In this document: piece by piece, positions 1-6,375 of the stretch | Position numbering within the stretch: the stretch's first letter is position 1 | How the letters are laid out: the number at the start of each line of letters is the position of its first letter | Origin: Clostridia bacterium | Lineage (GTDB): Bacteria; Bacillota; Clostridia; TANB77; UBA1234 | Assembly (NCBI GenBank): GCA_900753975.1 | Contig: CAAEBC010000039.1 | Location: 1-12,499, forward strand | DNA: 12,499 nucleotides | Reading direction: 5' to 3' | The notes under the pieces: model-generated | Databases searched by the model: none | The model's input: only the letters and a program-made list of their open reading frames with translations | What the model was told of the DNA's origin: nothing | Program-made: the position numbers and the translations under genes

Positions 1-101
1 ACAGAGCGAAGCGAAAGGCAACGAGTAGAAAAAGTCCAGTGGACTTTTTCGAAACGACGCGGGTAGACTCCCGTTGGAAGCTCCATATTGAAAATACACG
101 A
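1..101. other. hairpin-rich left edge, possible 3' end of an upstream gene
   Basis: No complete gene is visible. An 11-bp perfect inverted repeat (28-38 with 40-50, core AAAAAGTCC/GGACTTTTT, one-base centre at 39) is followed by a small CGGG/CCCG hairpin (60-63 with 70-73). On the + strand two frames are open from the left edge, one stopping at TAG 64-66 and another running to TGA 121-123; the third stops at 26-28. The frame ending at 64-66 would sit 35 nt before the terminator and is the most plausible gene tail, but nothing identifies a product. The arrangement of short hairpins also resembles a dispersed intergenic repeat. Confidence 0.3.
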
Positions 102-136
102 AAGCTAGTCAAATCAATTGATTGACTAGCTTTTTT
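102..136 (+). terminator. intrinsic terminator at left edge
   Basis: An 11-bp perfect stem AAGCTAGTCAA (102-112) / TTGACTAGCTT (122-132) encloses a 9-nt loop, and a run of six T (131-136) forms the 3' tail. It would end a transcript entering from the left and so isolates the next gene. The A-run on the 5' side is short, so it acts mainly on the + strand. Confidence 0.85.
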
Positions 137-157
137 AGTGAATTCTTTGAAAACTCC

Positions 158-186
158 TTGCAAATAGTAGAATATTTAGATAAAAT
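158..186 (+). promoter_or_regulatory. candidate sigma-A promoter for the SPFH/zinc-ribbon gene
   Basis: TTGCAA at 158-163 and TAAAAT at 181-186 are separated by 17 nt. A second -10-like box, TATAAT, lies at 213-218 but has only a weak -35 partner. Either would give a short leader to the gene starting at 250, which must have its own promoter because a terminator lies at 102-136. Confidence 0.5.
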
Positions 187-249
187 ATGTAATATGAATT
201 AACTTTGATGAATATAATAGGCTAAAAATAAAAATTGGAGGTATGTAAA

Positions 250-1497
250 ATGGGATTAATTAAAGCAGCTGCTGGTGCTATTGGAAGCACTTTGAAAGAT
301 CAATGGAAAGAGGCCATTAGATGTGAAGATATGGATACAGACGTGCTAATGAGAAAAGTAACTACTGAAAATGGAGTTATATCTAACAAAAGCACAATTA
401 TCGTTGCACCTGGACAATGTGCTGTTATTTATGATAACGGTAGAATCTTAGATGCTACTGCAGAAGATGGTGTTTACACATTTGATACATCTAGTACACC
501 ATCATTCTTTGCCGGTCAATTTGGAGCAGTATTTAAAGAAATGTGGCAAAGATTCACTTATAACGGTGCTACAGCAAAACAACAAGCTGTATTCTTCTTT
601 AACATAAAAGAAATTATGGGTAATAAGTTTGGAACACCACAACCAGTTGATTATTCTGATTGGTCTCATCCAATTCCAAATCAGATGACAGGTGAGTTAT
701 TACCAATGAGAGTTGAAGTTACTTGTTTTGGTAATTACACATTTAAAATAGCAAACCCAGCATTATTTATGAGCGAAGTTGCTGGAACAGCCGATGTTTA
801 TAGAAAAGATGTTTTAGTTGAACAAATGCGTAGTGAAGTTGTAGAGGCATTTACTAATCTTTTAAATGAGTTAGGTGAAGAAAATAAAGTACCTGTACTT
901 TCACTTCGTAGCAAAACAGATGAAATTAAACAACTTATGGCTGAAAGAGTTGTTGATGAGCCTATCAGAAGAAGAGGTGTTCAACTTGTAAACTTCGTTG
1001 TAATGTCTGTTAAATTAGATGAGGACTCTCAAAATAAAGTTGATAAATACGAGCTTAGCTCAAATTCATTTATGCAACAAGGTGCTCTTGTTGATGCTTA
1101 TTCAAGTGCAGTAAAAGATGCTGCTAATAATGCAAACGGAGCAGCCAATGGATTTATGGGAATTGGAATGATGAATATGGCTTCAAACGGTATGATGGGA
1201 GGAGCAGCTCAAGGTCCTTGGAACAGTAACGATGCAAATACTTCAAGAGAGATTGTACAAAATGCTAGAGCTAAAGAAGAAGCAGGAAAAACTGCTGCTA
1301 CGGAACAAACAAATACTGAAACTAGTGATGATAGTTGGATTTGTCCAACTTGCAATACTTCTAGAATCGGAAACTTCTGTCCAGAATGTGGAGCAAAGAA
1401 ACCAGAAGAACCACAAAAACTATTTTGTTCAAATTGTGGTAAAGAAGTAAGCAAGGATACAAAATTTTGCCCAAATTGTGGAAATAAATTAAACTAG
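250..1497 (+). CDS. SPFH (band-7) domain protein with two C-terminal zinc ribbons, YdjI/COG4260 type
   Basis: The 415-residue protein resembles the 'virion core protein'/YdjI group of stomatin-prohibitin-like proteins: an SPFH-type core over roughly residues 30-290, a Gly/Met/Asn-rich low-complexity linker (about 290-325), then two zinc ribbons. The ribbon cysteines are 365, 368, 377, 380 and 393, 396, 407, 410, all in CxxC pairs. The family probably forms membrane-associated oligomers; its biochemical role is not settled, and a scaffold or membrane-stress role is inference. There is no clear transmembrane helix, so membrane contact would be peripheral. The start is ATG 250 because GGAGG (237-241) lies 8 nt upstream; an in-frame TTG at 235 would overlap that ribosome site. 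The gene is monocistronic, with a terminator before it (102-136) and after it (1637-1672). Confidence 0.88.
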   Translation: MGLIKAAAGAIGSTLKDQWKEAIRCEDMDTDVLMRKVTTENGVISNKSTIIVAPGQCAVIYDNGRILDATAEDGVYTFDTSSTPSFFAGQFGAVFKEMWQRFTYNGATAKQQAVFFFNIKEIMGNKFGTPQPVDYSDWSHPIPNQMTGELLPMRVEVTCFGNYTFKIANPALFMSEVAGTADVYRKDVLVEQMRSEVVEAFTNLLNELGEENKVPVLSLRSKTDEIKQLMAERVVDEPIRRRGVQLVNFVVMSVKLDEDSQNKVDKYELSSNSFMQQGALVDAYSSAVKDAANNANGAANGFMGIGMMNMASNGMMGGAAQGPWNSNDANTSREIVQNARAKEEAGKTAATEQTNTETSDDSWICPTCNTSRIGNFCPECGAKKPEEPQKLFCSNCGKEVSKDTKFCPNCGNKLN

Positions 1498-1636
1498 ATA
1501 AAATGGAAAGTGATTGTTATGATGGAGATGAGACTTCAACAATAATGGAGCACTTAATATTTACCTAGATTTTATTAATATATTCCTAAAATTGCTTAGA
1601 ATTTTCGGTAGAAGAAGAAAATAAAAGTCGATTTTG

Positions 1637-1672
1637 GACGGAGAAAATGAAAATTTTTCTCCGTCTTTTTTT
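1637..1672 (+). terminator. intrinsic terminator after the SPFH/zinc-ribbon gene
   Basis: A 10-bp perfect stem GACGGAGAAA (1637-1646) / TTTCTCCGTC (1656-1665) is followed by seven T (1666-1672). It lies 140 nt after the stop codon. The stretch 1498-1636 between gene and terminator shows no ORF, promoter pair or other structure I can support. Confidence 0.85.
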
Positions 1673-1679
1673 CGCTCAA

Positions 1680-1842
1680 AATGTTACCGTTCTGACTAAA
1701 AACAGGTATAAGGTTCGATAAGAGTTTTATCCGCAAGGCTTTGTCAAGGTAGTATTGCTGACGCAATCTCCACCTTGACAAAATTGTGACAAAAAAGTGT
1801 TATCGAACCTTATACCTGTTTTTAGTCTGAGCTTGTAACATT
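1680..1842. repeat. structured inverted-repeat element, copy 1
   Basis: Perfect 28-bp outer arms (1694-1721 with 1800-1827) are extended by an outer 8-bp block AATGTTAC/GTAACATT (1680-1687 with 1835-1842). They enclose a 78-nt core (1722-1799). Inside the core are CC-GCAA-GG (1731-1738), an 11-bp stem (1740-1750 with 1772-1782) and an apical 5-bp stem ATTGC/GCAAT (1754-1758 with 1763-1767). The core recurs at 11444-11520, but the arms there differ at 9 of 28 positions and still pair perfectly. TTATC occurs at 1727-1731 and again at 1800-1804, bounding the core. I do not recognise the family. It could be a structured RNA or a palindromic non-autonomous mobile element. The A-tract/T-tract in the arms could also make it a two-way terminator. 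It fills most of the gene-free gap 1498-1934. Confidence 0.85.
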
Positions 1843-1879
1843 AACCTACAATTATTCTTATTTTATACCAGTTTTTTTA

Positions 1880-1908
1880 TTGAAATCTTATAGAAAAGTT
1901 GGTAAAAT
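1880..1908 (+). promoter_or_regulatory. sigma-A promoter for the mnmA cluster
   Basis: TTGAAA (1880-1885) and TAAAAT (1903-1908) are separated by exactly 17 nt. Transcription would start near 1915, giving a very short leader before the mnmA ribosome site GGGAGG at 1917-1922. Confidence 0.75.
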
Positions 1909-1934
1909 ATAGCATTGGGAGGAAATAATAAAAG

Positions 1935-2993
1935 ATGAATAAAAAAGTTTTACTTGGTATGAGTGGTGGAGTTGATAGTAGTGTCGCTGCTATTTTACTA
2001 AAAAACGAAGGCTATGATGTTATTGGTGTAACGATGAAGTTATATGAAGGAGAAGTAGAGGGAAGTTGTTGTAATCTTGATTCTACTTTAGATGCTAAAA
2101 GAGTTTGTGATTTTTTAGAAATACCACATTACACAATTAATTTTAAAGAAGATTTTAAAAAGTATGTAATAAATGATTTTATTTGCCAATACAAAAATTG
2201 TAGAACCCCAAATCCATGTATTGAATGCAATAAATATTTGAAATTTGGTGCAATGTATCAAAAGGCTAAAGAGCTTGAATGCGAGTATATTGCTACTGGC
2301 CATTATGCCAAAATAGAATATAGCGAAAAATATGGCTCTAATGTTTTAAAAAAATCTAATGCTGGCAAAAAAGATCAAAGTTATGTTTTATACAATATTC
2401 CTAGAGAGCTTCTTAATAATGTTTTGTTTCCTCTTGGAAATTTTGAAAACAAAAGTGAAATAAGAAATATTGCAAGTGAATATAATTTACCAGTCGCTAA
2501 AAAGCCAGACAGTGAAGACATTTGCTTTATTCCTGGTGGTGACTATAAGAAATTTCTTGAAGAAAACTCTGACATAAAAGCAAATCCTGGAAATATAGTT
2601 GATAGTACGGGAAAAGTATTAGGCAAACATGAAGGATTATATAGATATACTATTGGTCAAAGAAGAGGATTAGGAATTTCTAATAAGGTGCCACTTTTTG
2701 TTTTAGGCTTTAACGTTGCAAAAAACGAAGTTATCGTCGGAGAAGAAAAAGAATTATATACCAAAGAGTTTTTGGTTAATGAATTAAATATGATTTTTGA
2801 AGAAAAATTTGCAGATGGTATGAAAGTCAATATTAAAACACGTTATACAGCAAATAGTTCTTCAGGAAGAATATTTAAAGATGGAAATCAAATGAAAGTT
2901 ATTTTTGATGAGCCACAAAGAGCAGTAACACCAGGACAATCAGCTGTGTTTTACGATGAGGATATAGTTATTGGTGGAGGAAAAATCGTTTAA
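1935..2993 (+). CDS. mnmA: tRNA-specific 2-thiouridylase MnmA
   Basis: The enzyme adds sulfur to C2 of the wobble uridine (U34) of tRNA-Lys, -Glu and -Gln, using ATP to adenylate the base and a persulfide sulfur donor. The 352-residue length is normal. The PP-loop ATP motif SGGVDSS is at residues 10-16. NPCIECN (93-99) aligns with the family NPDILCN, making Cys98 the probable catalytic cysteine. GHYAK is at 122-126, and Cys197 in DICF (195-198) is the second, persulfide-carrying cysteine. The C-terminal part (about 220-352) is the usual pair of beta domains. ATG 1935 is preceded by GGGAGG at 1917-1922, a slightly long 12-nt spacing. It heads a cluster with the DUF368 gene 17 nt downstream. 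Confidence 0.96.
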   Translation: MNKKVLLGMSGGVDSSVAAILLKNEGYDVIGVTMKLYEGEVEGSCCNLDSTLDAKRVCDFLEIPHYTINFKEDFKKYVINDFICQYKNCRTPNPCIECNKYLKFGAMYQKAKELECEYIATGHYAKIEYSEKYGSNVLKKSNAGKKDQSYVLYNIPRELLNNVLFPLGNFENKSEIRNIASEYNLPVAKKPDSEDICFIPGGDYKKFLEENSDIKANPGNIVDSTGKVLGKHEGLYRYTIGQRRGLGISNKVPLFVLGFNVAKNEVIVGEEKELYTKEFLVNELNMIFEEKFADGMKVNIKTRYTANSSSGRIFKDGNQMKVIFDEPQRAVTPGQSAVFYDEDIVIGGGKIV

Positions 2994-3010
2994 AAAGGAG
3001 AGAACATAGT

Positions 3011-3901
3011 ATGGATTTTTTGATTAATGCTATAAGAGGTTTTTGTATGGCCTTAGCGGATAGTGTTCCTGGTGTTTCTGGAGGAACTATTGCATTTATT
3101 TTAGGTTTTTATGATAAGTTTATAAATTCTTTGGATAGTTTGGTATTTGGCAAAAAAGAAGCAAAAATAGGTGCCATAAAATTTTTATTAAAAGTTGGTC
3201 TTGGTTGGGCAATAGGTATGATTATTGCTGTTTTGGTGCTTACTAATTTATTTGAAACACATATTTACGAAGTAAGTTCAGTATTTATAGGATTTATAAT
3301 TTTCTCGATTCCTTTTATCATCAAAGAAGAAAAAGAAGCTTTAAAAGGTAAATATATAAATTTAATATATCTATTGGTTGGTATTGCAGTAGTTGCTTTG
3401 ATTACATATTTTAATCCGGTATCTGGTGGCGATAGTGTAAATATTGCAACATTAAATTTTGAACTTGGTGCATATATTTTTGTCGCAGCAATGGTAGCAA
3501 TATCAGCGATGGTATTACCAGGAATTTCAGGTTCTACATTACTTTTAATTTTTGGTTTATATATTCCAATTATATCTGCAATAAAAGAAGTGTTACATTT
3601 TAATTTTACATTCTTGCCAGCACTTATAATTTTTGGACTTGGAATTCTTGCAGGAATTGCAGCTATTATAAAAGGTATCAAGGTAGCACTTGAAAAACAT
3701 AGAAGTCCTACAATGTATTTGATTCTTGGCTTAATGATAGGTTCTATTTATGCAATTGTTATGGGACCAACGACACTTGAAACACCGGAAGCTCCTATGA
3801 CTTTCCAAACATTTAGCATAATCTATTTCTTAGCTGGTGGAGTTATTATTTATGGACTTGAAAAATTAAAAATGTTATTAGAAAAAAAAGCAAAAAAATA
3901 A
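3011..3901 (+). CDS. popT: DUF368 family polyprenyl-phosphate transporter (PopT-like)
   Basis: A 296-residue polytopic membrane protein with about eight or more hydrophobic segments. Two related motifs, PGVSGGT (20-26) and PGISGST (170-176), are the hallmark of DUF368 and reflect an internal duplication with inverted-repeat topology. DUF368 members (PopT) are reported to recycle undecaprenyl phosphate, the lipid carrier for cell-wall synthesis, across the cytoplasmic membrane. Assignment to the family is firm; the exact substrate here is inferred from it. AAGGAG (2995-3000) is 10 nt before ATG 3011, and only 17 nt separate it from mnmA, so the two are probably co-transcribed. The C-terminus is a short Lys-rich tail. 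Confidence 0.9.
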   Translation: MDFLINAIRGFCMALADSVPGVSGGTIAFILGFYDKFINSLDSLVFGKKEAKIGAIKFLLKVGLGWAIGMIIAVLVLTNLFETHIYEVSSVFIGFIIFSIPFIIKEEKEALKGKYINLIYLLVGIAVVALITYFNPVSGGDSVNIATLNFELGAYIFVAAMVAISAMVLPGISGSTLLLIFGLYIPIISAIKEVLHFNFTFLPALIIFGLGILAGIAAIIKGIKVALEKHRSPTMYLILGLMIGSIYAIVMGPTTLETPEAPMTFQTFSIIYFLAGGVIIYGLEKLKMLLEKKAKK

Positions 3902-3919
3902 TGGAGAGTGTAGTATAAG

Positions 3920-4639
3920 ATGTTAAATCAATTTTCTAGAACAGAGTTATTAATAGGCAAAGATAATGTTGAAAAATTAAATAAAACAAAAGTTGCTATT
4001 TTCGGAATTGGTGGGGTTGGTTCTTATGTTGTAGAAGCTCTTGCAAGAGCTGGTATTGGAGAGTTTGTATTAGTAGATAACGATCTAGTTTCTTTGACAA
4101 ATATAAATAGACAAATTGTTGCACTTCATAGTACTATAGGGATGCCAAAAGTTGATGTGGCAAAAAGTAGGATACTAGATATTAATCCGAATGCGAAAGT
4201 GGAAACATATAAGGAATTTTTCTTGCCGGAGACTGTTGGCATCATTGATAAATCTGTTGACTATATTATTGATGCGATAGATACGGTAACGGCGAAGATT
4301 GAACTTGTAATGAGAGCAAATAAATTTGAAATTCCAATAATTTCAAGTATGGGAACAGGAAATAAATTAGACCCAACTAAGCTTGAAGTTTCAGATATAT
4401 TTAAAACGTCGGTTTGTCCACTTGCAAAAGTTATGCGAAAAGAATTAAAGGCACGTGGAATAAAAAAGTTGAAAGTAGTTTATTCAAAAGAAGATGTAGT
4501 CAAATGCGATGAAGAAGTAATGAACGAATGTATTAGTGAAACGAGTAAATCACGAGTACCTGGAAGTGTTTCATTTGTTCCTTCAGTTGCAGGATTAATA
4601 ATTGCTAGTGAAGTTATAAAAGATATTTGTAAAAAATAA
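3920..4639 (+). CDS. tcdA: tRNA threonylcarbamoyladenosine dehydratase TcdA (E1-like ThiF family)
   Basis: The enzyme uses ATP to cyclise t6A at position 37 of ANN-decoding tRNAs into ct6A. The 239-residue protein begins with the family's SRTELLIG block (residues 6-13). A Rossmann nucleotide site GIGGVGS follows at 29-35, then VDND with SLTNINRQ (52-65) and the DAID motif (118-121), with SSMGTGNKLDPT near residue 145. The C-terminal GSVSFVPSVAGL block is typical of TcdA rather than MoeB or ThiF, and the length is too short for a ubiquitin-activating type fusion. GGAGAG (3903-3908) precedes ATG 3920, and the gap to the DUF368 gene is 18 nt. With mnmA it makes two tRNA-modification genes in one cluster. 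Confidence 0.93.
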   Translation: MLNQFSRTELLIGKDNVEKLNKTKVAIFGIGGVGSYVVEALARAGIGEFVLVDNDLVSLTNINRQIVALHSTIGMPKVDVAKSRILDINPNAKVETYKEFFLPETVGIIDKSVDYIIDAIDTVTAKIELVMRANKFEIPIISSMGTGNKLDPTKLEVSDIFKTSVCPLAKVMRKELKARGIKKLKVVYSKEDVVKCDEEVMNECISETSKSRVPGSVSFVPSVAGLIIASEVIKDICKK

Positions 4640-4652
4640 ATAATTTTGTTCA

Positions 4653-4720
4653 AGCACCTGACATGCTAGAGTTTCATATACTATTTAATGTATATGAGCC
4701 TTACAAAGTATGGAGGTGCT
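4653..4720 (+). promoter_or_regulatory. leader stem-loop that could mask the sigK ribosome site
   Basis: AGCACCT (4653-4659) is the exact complement of AGGTGCT (4714-4720), which overlaps the sigK Shine-Dalgarno GGAGGTG (4712-4718). Between them lies a second hairpin, CATATAC/GTATATG (4675-4681 with 4690-4696). A transcript reading through from tcdA would contain both arms. A transcript starting at the internal promoter (about 4690) would lack the 5' arm. The outer stem has only 7 bp, so its stability in vivo is uncertain. Confidence 0.5.
4656..4683 (+). promoter_or_regulatory. candidate SigK-type (mother-cell) promoter upstream of sigK
   Basis: AC (4656-4657), 17 nt, then CATATACTA (4675-4683) matches the Bacillus sigma-K consensus AC-N17-CATAnnnTA at every specified position. 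Transcription would begin near 4690, about 37 nt before the start codon. Autoregulation of sigK by sigma-K is established in Bacillus; here it is inferred from sequence alone. No convincing sigma-A pair is seen in the 87-nt tcdA-sigK gap. Confidence 0.55.
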
Positions 4721-4726
4721 ATTTTT

Positions 4727-5419
4727 ATGCTAGGAATAATGTCTCTTTTTGATTTTATTAAAGATTTCTTTTTCTTGTTTGGATATGTGACAAATTATAA
4801 TCTTTTTCCAGAACCGTTATCTCAAGAAGAGGAAATGTATTATTTAGAGCTTTTAAATCAAGGTGATGAAAAAGCCAAAAATATACTAATAGAAAGAAAT
4901 TTAAGATTAGTGGCACATATAGCTAAAAAATATACGGGACCTAATATAGAGCAAGAAGATATTATATCTATTGGTACAATAGGTCTTATAAAAGGAATAA
5001 ATAGTTACAAAGGCGATAAGGGGGTAAAGCTTGCTACATATGTTGCTAGATGTATTGAAAACGAAATTTTAATGCATTTAAGGAGTACGAAAAAATTGTC
5101 TCAAGAAATATCTTTAAATGATGCATTAGGGCAAGATAAAGAGGGGAATGAAATTACTTTTATAGATGTTATCGAAAATAGTGAAGTAAGTGTTGAAGAT
5201 CAAATTGATTTGAAAATGAAAGTAAAGAGATTATATCAAAAGATTTCTGAAGTGTTGCAAGATAGAGAAAAAATGATTATTGAACTTAGATTTGGGCTAA
5301 ATGGAAAAGAGGCAAAAACTCAAAACGAGATTGCAAAGATGCTTGGAATTTCTCGTTCATATGTTTCTAGAATTGAGACAAAAGCAATAAACAAACTAAG
5401 TCAAGAGTTTGAAAAATGA
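4727..5419 (+). CDS. sigK: sporulation sigma factor SigK (pro-sigma-K form)
   Basis: This sigma-70 family factor directs late mother-cell transcription during sporulation. The 230-residue protein starts with a hydrophobic stretch of about 19 residues up to YVTNYNLFPEPL. This matches the Bacillus pro-sigma-K layout, where a 20-residue membrane pro-sequence is cut just before an equivalent Tyr-Val. Region 2 follows (about 51-123, with NLRLVAHIAKKY and CIENEILMHLR), then GQDKEGNEI near 135-143 and a region 4 helix-turn-helix (about 198-224, ending SRSYVSRIETKA). ATG 4727 is chosen because GGAGG (4712-4716) lies 10 nt upstream and it gives the right pro-sequence length; an ATG at 4688 would add 13 residues without a good ribosome site. 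The gene is continuous, with no skin-type interruption. Confidence 0.93.
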   Translation: MLGIMSLFDFIKDFFFLFGYVTNYNLFPEPLSQEEEMYYLELLNQGDEKAKNILIERNLRLVAHIAKKYTGPNIEQEDIISIGTIGLIKGINSYKGDKGVKLATYVARCIENEILMHLRSTKKLSQEISLNDALGQDKEGNEITFIDVIENSEVSVEDQIDLKMKVKRLYQKISEVLQDREKMIIELRFGLNGKEAKTQNEIAKMLGISRSYVSRIETKAINKLSQEFEK

Positions 5420-5452
5420 CAGATAATATTTAGAGGTTAAGGGAGAAAAAAT

Positions 5453-6289
5453 ATGAAATTTGGTCTTTGTTTGTCTGGTGGTGGGATAAAAGGTGCTGCA
5501 CATATTGGGGTTATAAAGGCTTTAGAAGAGAGCAATGTAAAAATTGATATGATTTCGGGAGCTTCTTCTGGAAGCATTGTTGCTACTTTATATGCGGCTG
5601 GCTATAATGCAGATGAAATCTATAAGTTTTTTAAAAAATACGCAAAAGATATAAGATACGTTGATTTAAAAAATATTTTTAAATTAATCTATGGACTAAT
5701 CTTTAAAAATGAAATTGCGATAACAGGTCTGACTGTTGGTAAAAAACTAGAAGAGTACGTTAAGAAAATGTGTATGAAAAAAGGAATTGCAAATATAAGA
5801 GATATAAATTTTCCTCTTTATATAAGTAGTGTGGATTTGAAAAATGGAAGTACATATATTTTTACAAATACTAAATGTATGTCTAGAGATGATTTAGTTT
5901 TAATTAATGATATAGATATAGCAAAAGCTGTTAGAGCAAGCTGTAGTTATCCCGGAGTTTTTGAACCGGTAAAATGGGATAATACAGAACTTATTGATGG
6001 CGGAATAAGAGAAAACGTTCCTTGGAAAGTTATGAAAAATTGTGGTGCGGATAAAGTTATGACAGTTGTATTTAAAGGAAAAGGCAAAAAGAATTGTTGC
6101 AAAAATTTAATAAATGTACTGGATTGCTCACTTGGATATTTGAATAATGAACTTTTTAAATATGAAATAAATGGATGCGATGAAGTTTTATCTATAGAAA
6201 CTGGTGACATTGGGCTATTAGATTCAGACAAGGTAGATGAGCTTTATGAAGAGGGATATAGGCTTGGAAAAGAATATACTGGGAAATAA
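5453..6289 (+). CDS. patatin-like phospholipase / serine hydrolase (RssA-like)
   Basis: A 278-residue predicted acyl hydrolase. The oxyanion-hole glycine block SGGGIKG (8-14), the nucleophile motif GASSG (36-40, Ser38) and the catalytic DGG (182-184, Asp182) form a complete Ser-Asp dyad. RASCSYPGVFEPV (161-173) is the usual conserved block between them. There is no signal peptide or long transmembrane helix, so it is probably cytoplasmic or peripheral on the membrane. The substrate is unknown; small bacterial members of this family are mostly uncharacterised. GGGAG (5441-5445) lies 7 nt before ATG 5453. The gene follows sigK by 33 nt with no terminator between, so it may be expressed with sigK during sporulation (inference). 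Confidence 0.9.
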   Translation: MKFGLCLSGGGIKGAAHIGVIKALEESNVKIDMISGASSGSIVATLYAAGYNADEIYKFFKKYAKDIRYVDLKNIFKLIYGLIFKNEIAITGLTVGKKLEEYVKKMCMKKGIANIRDINFPLYISSVDLKNGSTYIFTNTKCMSRDDLVLINDIDIAKAVRASCSYPGVFEPVKWDNTELIDGGIRENVPWKVMKNCGADKVMTVVFKGKGKKNCCKNLINVLDCSLGYLNNELFKYEINGCDEVLSIETGDIGLLDSDKVDELYEEGYRLGKEYTGK

Positions 6290-6292
6290 AAG

Positions 6293-6321
6293 TTGATTTT
6301 TTAGGCAAAATATGCTATTAT
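6293..6321 (+). promoter_or_regulatory. sigma-A promoter with extended -10 for the 6376 gene
   Basis: TTGATT (6293-6298) and TATTAT (6316-6321) are 17 nt apart, and TGC directly precedes the -10 box (TGn extended -10). It starts four bases after the patatin stop codon. No terminator hairpin is visible between the two genes, so read-through from the cluster is also possible. Confidence 0.65.
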
Positions 6322-6375
6322 GAACGTGTGTAAGGAATTGGAGCACTCTTTGGCAATAGAAAGGGAGGAAAAAAG

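Noticed and set aside
235..249. Earlier TTG start for the SPFH/zinc-ribbon gene
   Set aside because: It overlaps the GGAGG ribosome site that serves ATG 250, and has no ribosome site of its own.
1680..1842. Retron or group II intron reading of the structured element
   Set aside because: No reverse transcriptase gene is in the window and no domain V-like motif is visible in the core.
3265..3681. 138-codon ORF on the minus strand inside popT
   Set aside because: It is antisense to a well-supported membrane protein gene and has no family signature; a compositional shadow.
4688..4726. Earlier ATG start for sigK
   Set aside because: It lies upstream of the GGAGG at 4712-4716, would fall at or before the predicted transcript start, and would spoil the match to the pro-sigma-K length.
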